Shown here piece after piece: positions 43,102 to 47,887 of a stretch of DNA of 47,887 bases. Within the stretch, counting starts at the first letter, position 1. Each line of letters starts with the position of its first letter. Made by a program: the position numbers and the translations under genes. Under the pieces are notes generated by a model. That model did no database searches and had not been told where the DNA came from. It saw only the letters and a program-made list of their open reading frames with translations. Source of the stretch: RGIG3528 sp963649295 (lineage in GTDB: Bacteria; Bacillota; Clostridia; Lachnospirales; Lachnospiraceae); assembly GCA_963649295.1 (NCBI GenBank), contig CAVJHK010000013.1:1-47887 (forward strand). The letters are read 5' to 3'.

Positions 43102-45744
43102 ATGGCAAACAAATGGGTGTATACCTTCAAAGAAGGCAACATGACCATGCGCAACCTGCTTGGCGGTAAGGGCGCAAACCTTGCCGAGATGACCGAAATC
43201 GGTCTTCCGGTACCTCAGGGTTTCACAATTACCACAGAGGCTTGCACGCAGTATTACGAAGACGGCCGTAAGATCAACGACGAAATTATGGCACAGGCTA
43301 TGGAAGGCGTAGCCTGGATGGAAAAGGAAAACGGAAAGAAGTTCGGAGACTTAAAGAATCCCCTTCTCGTATCCGTACGTTCGGGTGCCAGAGCATCAAT
43401 GCCCGGCATGATGGACACAATTTTGAACCTTGGACTTAACGACGACGTTGTTGCAGCTATGATCGCAGGCAACCCCGATCCCAAATTTGAGCGTTTCGTA
43501 TATGACTCATACAGACGTTTCATTCAGATGTTCTCGGACGTTGTTATGGAAGTTGGTAAAAAATATTTTGAACAGCTTATCGACAAGATGAAGGAAGAGA
43601 GAGGCGTTAAGTTTGACGTAGAGCTTACCGCAGCAGACCTTAAGGAACTTGCTGAGCAGTTCAAGGCAGAATATAAGAAGCAGCTTGGCGAAGATTTCCC
43701 GAGCGATCCCGTTGTACAGCTTAAGCTTGCAATCGAGGCAGTTTTCCGTTCATGGGACAACCCTCGCGCAAACGTATATCGTCGTGACAACGATATCCCT
43801 TATTCCTGGGGTACGGCTGTTAACGTAATGCCGATGGTATTCGGCAACTTAAACGATCAGTCCGGTACGGGTGTTGCATTCACACGTGATCCCGCTACAG
43901 GCGAAAAGAAGCTTATGGGTGAGTTCCTCACAAATGCACAGGGCGAAGACGTTGTTGCCGGTGTTCGTACACCTATGCCCATCGCTCAGATGGAACAGCT
44001 TTTCCCCGAAGCTTATGCTCAGTTCGTAAAGGTTTGCGATACTCTCGAGCAGCATTATCATGATATGCAGGATATGGAATTCACCGTTGAAAACAAGAAG
44101 CTCTATATGCTTCAGTGCCGTAACGGCAAGAGAACCGCTCAGGCAGCTCTTAAGATTGCCTGCGATCTTGTTGACGAGGGCATGAAGACAGAAGAAGAAG
44201 CTGTTGCAATGATCGATCCCCGTAACCTTGACACACTTCTCCATCCTCAGTTTGACCAAAAGGCTCTTAAGGAAGCCGAAGCAATCGGCAAGGGTCTCGG
44301 AGCATCTCCGGGTGCTGCATGCGGCAAAATCGTATTTACGGCAGAGGACGCAGAGGAATGGAAACAAAGAGGCGAGAAGGTTGTACTTGTTCGTCTTGAG
44401 ACATCTCCCGAAGACATTACCGGTATGAAGGCAGCTCAGGGTATTCTTACCGTTCGCGGCGGTATGACATCTCACGCAGCTGTTGTTGCACGTGGTATGG
44501 GTAAGTGCTGTGTATCCGGCTGCGGAGACATCATTATGGACGAGGAGAACAAGAAGTTCACTCTTAAGGGCAAGACCTATAAAGAGGGCGACTGCATCTC
44601 CATCGACGGTACAACAGGTAATATTTACGACGGCCTTATCAATACGGTTGATGCCACAATCGCCGGTGAATTCGGAAGAATCATGGCATGGGCAGACAAG
44701 TACAGAAGACTTAAGGTAAGAACAAACGCAGATACACCCGCAGACGCAAAGAAGGCTCGTGAGCTCGGCGCAGAGGGCATCGGACTTTGCCGTACAGAGC
44801 ATATGTTCTTTGATCCCGAGAGAATTGCCGCATTCCGTGAAATGATTTGCTCGGATACGGTTGAAGAGAGAGAAGAAGCACTCAACAAGATTCTTCCTTA
44901 TCAGCAGTCAGACTTCAAGGCTCTTTATGAAGCACTTGAGGGATGCCCCGTTACAATCAGATTCCTTGATCCGCCGCTTCATGAGTTCGTTCCCACAGAA
45001 GAGGCTGATTTAAAGAAGCTTGCGGATGCAAAGCATAAGACTGTCGAAGAAGTTAAGGCAATGTGTGATTCGCTTCATGAATTCAACCCGATGATGGGTC
45101 ACAGAGGATGCCGTCTTGCGGTTACATATCCCGAAATCGCAAAGATGCAGACAAAGGCAGTTATCCGTGCCGCAATCGAAGTAAAGAAAGCTCATCCCGA
45201 TTGGACAGTTGAGCCCGAAATCATGATTCCGCTTGTTTGTGAAATCAAAGAGCTCAAATATGTCAAGAATATCGTTTGTGAGACAGCAGATGCAGAAATC
45301 AAGGCAGCAGGCACAGATCTTAAGTACTCTGTAGGTACAATGATCGAGATTCCTCGTGCGGCTCTTACGGCTGATGAGATCGCAAAGGAAGCAGCATTCT
45401 TCTGCTTCGGCACAAACGATCTCACACAGATGACCTTCGGCTTCTCGCGTGATGATGCAGGCAAGTTCTTAAATGCTTACTATGATACAAAGATCTTTGA
45501 GAACGATCCGTTTGCAAAGCTTGATCAAAACGGTGTAGGCAAGCTTATGGAAATGGCAATTAAGCTTGGCAAGCCCGTAAATCCTTCTCTCCATGTAGGT
45601 ATTTGCGGCGAGCACGGCGGAGATCCTTCTTCCGTTGAATTCTGCCATAAGATTGGTCTTGATTATGTATCGTGCTCACCTTTCCGTGTGCCGATCGCAC
45701 GTCTTGCCGCAGCACAGGCAGCTATCAAGAAACAGCGCCAATAA
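43102..45744 (+). CDS. ppdK: Pyruvate, phosphate dikinase
   Basis: 880 residues, full length. It interconverts ATP, phosphate and pyruvate with AMP, PPi and phosphoenolpyruvate; in anaerobic clostridia it can run in the glycolytic direction using PPi. The N-terminal ATP-grasp domain has LLGGKGANLAEMTEIGLPVP and VSVRSGARASMPGMMDT; the phosphohistidine is His458 in TVRGGMTSHAAVVARGMGK; the C-terminal PEP/pyruvate domain has GLCRTEHMFFD and the catalytic Cys835 in GICGEHGGDPSS. AGGAGG lies 9 bases ahead of the ATG. Codon use is visibly more biased than in neighbours (many C-ending codons such as AAC, CGT), as expected for high expression. It has its own promoter and terminator, so is monocistronic. 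Confidence 0.98.
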   Translation: MANKWVYTFKEGNMTMRNLLGGKGANLAEMTEIGLPVPQGFTITTEACTQYYEDGRKINDEIMAQAMEGVAWMEKENGKKFGDLKNPLLVSVRSGARASMPGMMDTILNLGLNDDVVAAMIAGNPDPKFERFVYDSYRRFIQMFSDVVMEVGKKYFEQLIDKMKEERGVKFDVELTAADLKELAEQFKAEYKKQLGEDFPSDPVVQLKLAIEAVFRSWDNPRANVYRRDNDIPYSWGTAVNVMPMVFGNLNDQSGTGVAFTRDPATGEKKLMGEFLTNAQGEDVVAGVRTPMPIAQMEQLFPEAYAQFVKVCDTLEQHYHDMQDMEFTVENKKLYMLQCRNGKRTAQAALKIACDLVDEGMKTEEEAVAMIDPRNLDTLLHPQFDQKALKEAEAIGKGLGASPGAACGKIVFTAEDAEEWKQRGEKVVLVRLETSPEDITGMKAAQGILTVRGGMTSHAAVVARGMGKCCVSGCGDIIMDEENKKFTLKGKTYKEGDCISIDGTTGNIYDGLINTVDATIAGEFGRIMAWADKYRRLKVRTNADTPADAKKARELGAEGIGLCRTEHMFFDPERIAAFREMICSDTVEEREEALNKILPYQQSDFKALYEALEGCPVTIRFLDPPLHEFVPTEEADLKKLADAKHKTVEEVKAMCDSLHEFNPMMGHRGCRLAVTYPEIAKMQTKAVIRAAIEVKKAHPDWTVEPEIMIPLVCEIKELKYVKNIVCETADAEIKAAGTDLKYSVGTMIEIPRAALTADEIAKEAAFFCFGTNDLTQMTFGFSRDDAGKFLNAYYDTKIFENDPFAKLDQNGVGKLMEMAIKLGKPVNPSLHVGICGEHGGDPSSVEFCHKIGLDYVSCSPFRVPIARLAAAQAAIKKQRQ

Positions 45745-45786
45745 AAAGTTGACGCTGGCAGCGTAGGCGAAACAACTGATATAAAT

Positions 45787-45829
45787 ACGGTCACACAGTC
45801 CGTTTGGATTGTGTGACCGTTATTTTTTT
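45787..45829 (+). terminator. Strong terminator after ppdK
   Basis: ACGGTCACACAGTCC (45787-45801) pairs with GGATTGTGTGACCGT (45806-45820) with one A-C or G-T type irregularity, four-base loop GTTT, then TATTTTTTT. Confidence 0.92.
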
Positions 45830-45859
45830 GCTCATTTTCAGCTAAATACATCATAAATT

Positions 45860-45896
45860 AAGCCGCTGGTTTCACTATGAAATCAGCGGCTTTTTT
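45860..45896 (+). terminator. Second hairpin terminator, at the border of the foreign DNA
   Basis: AAGCCGCTGGTTTC (45860-45873) pairs with GAAATCAGCGGCTT (45879-45892) with one mismatch, loop ACTAT, followed by six T. It lies 31 bases after the first terminator and just before the composition change. Confidence 0.85.
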
Positions 45897-46017
45897 CGTG
45901 CTCAAAAAATTTTTTGAAGTTTTTTCGCTCAGGGGGTTAAAAAATGAGCCTTCTCGCTGGCTACCTATTGAGGGACAAAACGAACGCCCTCGTGAACCTT
46001 GAAAACAGAATACACAT

Positions 46018-46266
46018 TCAACAGGTACATTCCTGATCGGGGGCGAAAGCCCCAGCCGAATGAAGGTGCGCCACGAACTTCCTGCCCGTAAGGGTTATCA
46101 CGGAAAGCAAGGTTGGTAGCGATTCCGAACCATTCTGAAATATCCGCTTGCTACGGATAAGGCGATGAAACGATTCAGGGACAATGATACTTCCCTATGG
46201 GGCTGGCGGAGTACCCGGCAGAGGTGAGATTCCTATGAGTTCGGTCAGCAGCCGAACGCCTGTTGA
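46018..46266 (+). ncRNA. Candidate structured RNA ahead of the ParA gene
   Basis: No gene fits 45900-46387. The ends TCAACAGG (46018-46025) and CCTGTTGA (46259-46266) are perfectly complementary and could close a 249-nt RNA. Inside are several perfect hairpins: GGGGC-GAAA-GCCCC (46040-46053, a GNRA tetraloop), TATCCG (46141-46146)/CGGATA (46154-46159), and GTTCGG (46239-46244)/CCGAAC (46252-46257). The density of GC-rich paired elements is unlike the surrounding chromosome. It could be a stand-alone RNA, a leader of the ParA transcript, or a fragment of a larger structured RNA such as a group II intron; I cannot assign a family. Confidence 0.5.
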
Positions 46267-46280
46267 TTTCCTTTTACGCA

Positions 46281-46354
46281 TTTGGTGGATGAGATCGAAT
46301 TAAATGCGACCACCAAAGCACAGGACTCGCTTCCCGTGTTTTGGTGGATCAAGC
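46281..46354 (+). promoter_or_regulatory. Mutually exclusive hairpins in the ParA leader
   Basis: TTTGGTGG occurs at 46281-46288 and again at 46340-46347 and only one copy of the complement CCACCAAA (46310-46317) lies between them, so the two stems exclude each other. A small GGATC-AAGC-GATCC hairpin follows just before the ribosome site AGGAGG. This arrangement is attenuator-like. Confidence 0.4.
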
Positions 46355-46387
46355 GATCCAAATCTAATAAGAAGGAGGAAAAACGAA

Positions 46388-46861
46388 ATGCCAAACTGCA
46401 AAACGATTGCTATCTGCAATCAGAAAGGAGGCACAGGCAAAACAACTACAACGGTCAATTTGGGCGTTGGGCTTGCACGACTCGGCAAGAAGGTGCTTCT
46501 TGTAGATGCCGATCCGCAGGGCGACCTCACAACCTGCCTCGGATGGCGGGATAATGACAGTCTTACGACGACCATTACCGACAAGCTCTCCGGGGTTATC
46601 CGTGAGGACCATACAAACCCGCAAAGCGGTATTCTGCATCACGAGGAAAATGTCGATCTGCTCCCTGCCAATATCGAGCTGTCCGCTATGGAAATGATGC
46701 TTGTCACCGCAATGAGCCGTGAAACCATTCTGAGAAGCTATGTAGATGCCGGTCATGGGCTTATCAAGGTCGGCTCCAGCCTTGTTCCGTTTGCCAATAG
46801 GTTCCCCAAGAACACGAAGCTCTACAAGTTGATGACTACTAAACCGGGCGAGGGTGCTTAA
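46388..46861 (+). pseudogene. Chimeric ParA remnant: ParA N-terminal half joined to a VirB4-like tail
   Basis: 157 residues from the ATG at 46388 (AGGAGG 9 bases upstream). Residues 1-119 are a normal ParA/Soj-type ATPase start: KGGTGKTT at 13-20, VDADPQGDLT at 39-48, and ELSAMEMMLVTAMSRETILR. A full ParA continues to about 250-275 residues; here, at about residue 120 (46745), the sequence changes to AGHGLIKVGSSLVPFANRFP and ends TKLYKLMTTKPGEGA. That ending resembles the C-terminus of VirB4/TraE-type conjugation ATPases of clostridial ICEs, by memory of the family. The best reading is a large internal deletion that removed the end of parA, the transfer module and most of virB4, fusing the ends in frame. 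The product keeps Walker A but lacks most of the ParA fold, so it is probably inactive. Confidence 0.65.
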
Positions 46862-46908
46862 CCCTCGCCTTTCAGGAAGCGATCCGCAGTTGAATAAATT
46901 GTCGAAAA

Positions 46909-46933
46909 GTTTTGCGGTTTATAATCGCAAAAC
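46909..46933 (+). other. Inverted repeat upstream of the AAA ATPase promoter
   Basis: GTTTTGCG (46909-46916) and CGCAAAAC (46926-46933) are perfect inverted repeats separated by nine bases, directly before the -35 element at 46937. No T-run follows. It may be an operator or a weak terminator of the preceding remnant. Confidence 0.5.
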
Positions 46934-46936
46934 AAA

Positions 46937-46965
46937 TTGACTTTTGATGAGAATTGCGGTATACT
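46937..46965 (+). promoter_or_regulatory. Sigma-A promoter of the AAA/DUF4143 gene
   Basis: TTGACT (46937-46942), 17-base spacer, TATACT (46960-46965). A start near 46972 gives a very short leader containing GGAGGTGG before the ATG at 46989. Confidence 0.8.
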
Positions 46966-46988
46966 ATCTACAAACGGAGGTGGTCACG

Positions 46989-47887
46989 ATGATTTACAGA
47001 CCTTTGTATGTAGATAAGATTATGGCTTATGTGGATACGCCATTTGTAAAAATCCTCACAGGAGTGCGCCGCTGCGGTAAGTCAACGATCCTGAAAATGA
47101 TTATGGAACGGCTGAAAATACAGCGGGGTATTCCGGAGGATCGCATTGTCAGCTGTCGCTATGACTCAATGGAATATGAGGATATGACGGCGAAGCAGAT
47201 GTACGCTGAATTGAAAGAGCGCCTGACCCCGGAGGGAAAAACCTATCTGTTTCTTGACGAGGTGCAGGAAATCAAGGGCTGGGAAAAGGTCGTTAATTCG
47301 CTGGCGTCGGACTTCGATGTTGACCTGTATGTGACAGGCTCCAACTCCCGTATGATGTCCTCTGAGATCTCGACCTATCTGACGGGACGGTATTTGTCTT
47401 TCCGCATCTTCACCTTGTCCTTTGGCGAATACCTGATGTTCAAACGCCAATATACCGATGTGGTCGATCCCAAAGCCGAGCTTGCGAACTATGTGCGTTT
47501 GGGTGGTTTTCCTGCAACACACTTGCAGGCATATTCTCAGGACGAGGTCTACACCATCGTGCGGGATATTTACAACTCCACGATCTTCTCGGATATTGTA
47601 AAGCGCAATCAGGTGAGGAAGGTAGACCAGTTGGAACGAGTGGTCAAGTACACCTTTAACAATGTAGGCAACACCTTCTCGGCAAAATCCATTTCGGATT
47701 ATCTGAAAGCGGAACACCGTGCGCTGGACAACGAAACGGTTTACAGCTACTTGGAGAAGCTGGAAAAGGCGTACCTGCTCCACCGCTGCTCCCGCTTCGA
47801 TTCGCAGGGCAAGGAGATTTTGAAAACGCAGGAGAAATTCTATCTTGCCGACACTGCCCTGCGGTACAGCGTCCTCGGCTATAACGC
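46989..47887 (+). CDS. AAA ATPase with DUF4143 domain (3' end outside window)
   Basis: 299 codons are visible from the ATG at 46989, which has GGAGGTGG 8 bases upstream; the frame stays open to the window end. The N-terminal AAA_14 domain shows the P-loop GVRRCGKST (residues ~25-33) and Walker B YLFLDEVQEI (~86-95), then the conserved VTGSNSRMMSSEISTYLTGR block. DUF4143 begins near residue 190 (YNSTIFSDIVKR) and continues with KLEKAYLLHRC. Full-length members have about 390-430 residues. Such ATPases are frequent in genomic islands and multiply within clostridial genomes; their role is unknown. Codon use (CTG, GCG, CGC rich) differs from the arg and vor genes, matching the foreign segment. 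Confidence 0.92.
   Translation, partial: MIYRPLYVDKIMAYVDTPFVKILTGVRRCGKSTILKMIMERLKIQRGIPEDRIVSCRYDSMEYEDMTAKQMYAELKERLTPEGKTYLFLDEVQEIKGWEKVVNSLASDFDVDLYVTGSNSRMMSSEISTYLTGRYLSFRIFTLSFGEYLMFKRQYTDVVDPKAELANYVRLGGFPATHLQAYSQDEVYTIVRDIYNSTIFSDIVKRNQVRKVDQLERVVKYTFNNVGNTFSAKSISDYLKAEHRALDNETVYSYLEKLEKAYLLHRCSRFDSQGKEILKTQEKFYLADTALRYSVLGYN

Noticed and set aside
43849..44802. Long open frame on the minus strand opposite ppdK (317 codons)
   Set aside because: It is fully antisense to an unmistakable ppdK, Cys-rich with no domain and no ribosome site; strong codon bias of ppdK explains the open frame.
46282..46554. Alternative frame over the ParA start (90 codons)
   Set aside because: Different frame from the recognisable ParA sequence and begins inside the hairpin leader; no family features.

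Overview
The window reads as chromosome of a motile, anaerobic, low-to-mid GC Gram-positive bacterium of the Clostridia, most likely Lachnospiraceae. Grounds: AGGAGG-type ribosome sites, sigma-A-like promoters, two T-box leaders, a fliD-fliS flagellar locus, ferredoxin-dependent 2-oxoacid oxidoreductase, pyruvate phosphate dikinase, PyrK/PyrD-1B, alpha2-type glycyl-tRNA synthetase and HD-GYP proteins. Two runs of exactly ten N (20261-20270, 21587-21596) are scaffold gaps; the second artificially joins two unrelated genes.

Layout. 1-5081: end of a flagellar operon (flaG, fliD, fliS, a FlgN/FliT-like chaperone, then a secreted protein of unknown role). 5128-14572: a T-box-controlled operon: XRE-cupin-acyl-CoA ligase fusion, P-loop ATPase, ferredoxin, VorB/VorA/gamma oxidoreductase, branched-chain aminotransferase, then the same XRE-cupin and ligase modules as two separate genes, closed by a terminator. 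14634-18085: a DUF342/FapA-type protein with 26-residue repeats and a response regulator with an HD-GYP domain. 18099-20164 (minus): SGNH hydrolase and argG. 20319-22183: membrane HD-GYP protein and Maf, separated by a gap. 22248-25007: large DUF2298 membrane protein. 25021-30005: argC, GNAT, argJ, argB, argD. 30133-32259 (minus): a cyclophilin-pyrK-unknown operon, divergent from pyrD-rarA (32450-34678). 34663-41160: small membrane protein, SEC-C protein, putative glycoside hydrolase, DUF4349 lipoprotein, recJ, murD. 41187-42935: glycine T-box and glyS. 43034-45829: ppdK with its own promoter and terminator. From about 45900 base composition and codon use change: this is a decayed integrative/conjugative element with a candidate structured RNA, a ParA gene whose 3' half is replaced by what looks like the tail of a VirB4-type ATPase, and an AAA/DUF4143 ATPase running off the end.

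How it fits together. The most interesting unit is 5128-14572. Its leader aligns with T-boxes so that the specifier is ATC (Ile), and its T-box bulge (TGGT) suits a tRNA with discriminator A. A tRNA-starvation switch in front of an acid:CoA ligase, a ferredoxin-dependent 2-oxoacid oxidoreductase and a branched-chain aminotransferase points to biosynthesis: carboxylic acid (for isoleucine, 2-methylbutyrate) -> acyl-CoA -> reductive carboxylation to the 2-oxo acid -> amino acid. The XRE-cupin modules, fused to one ligase and free beside the other, look like dedicated sensors. Other points of note are a possible bilin-reductase-like membrane protein next to pyrK, and the ICE remnant.
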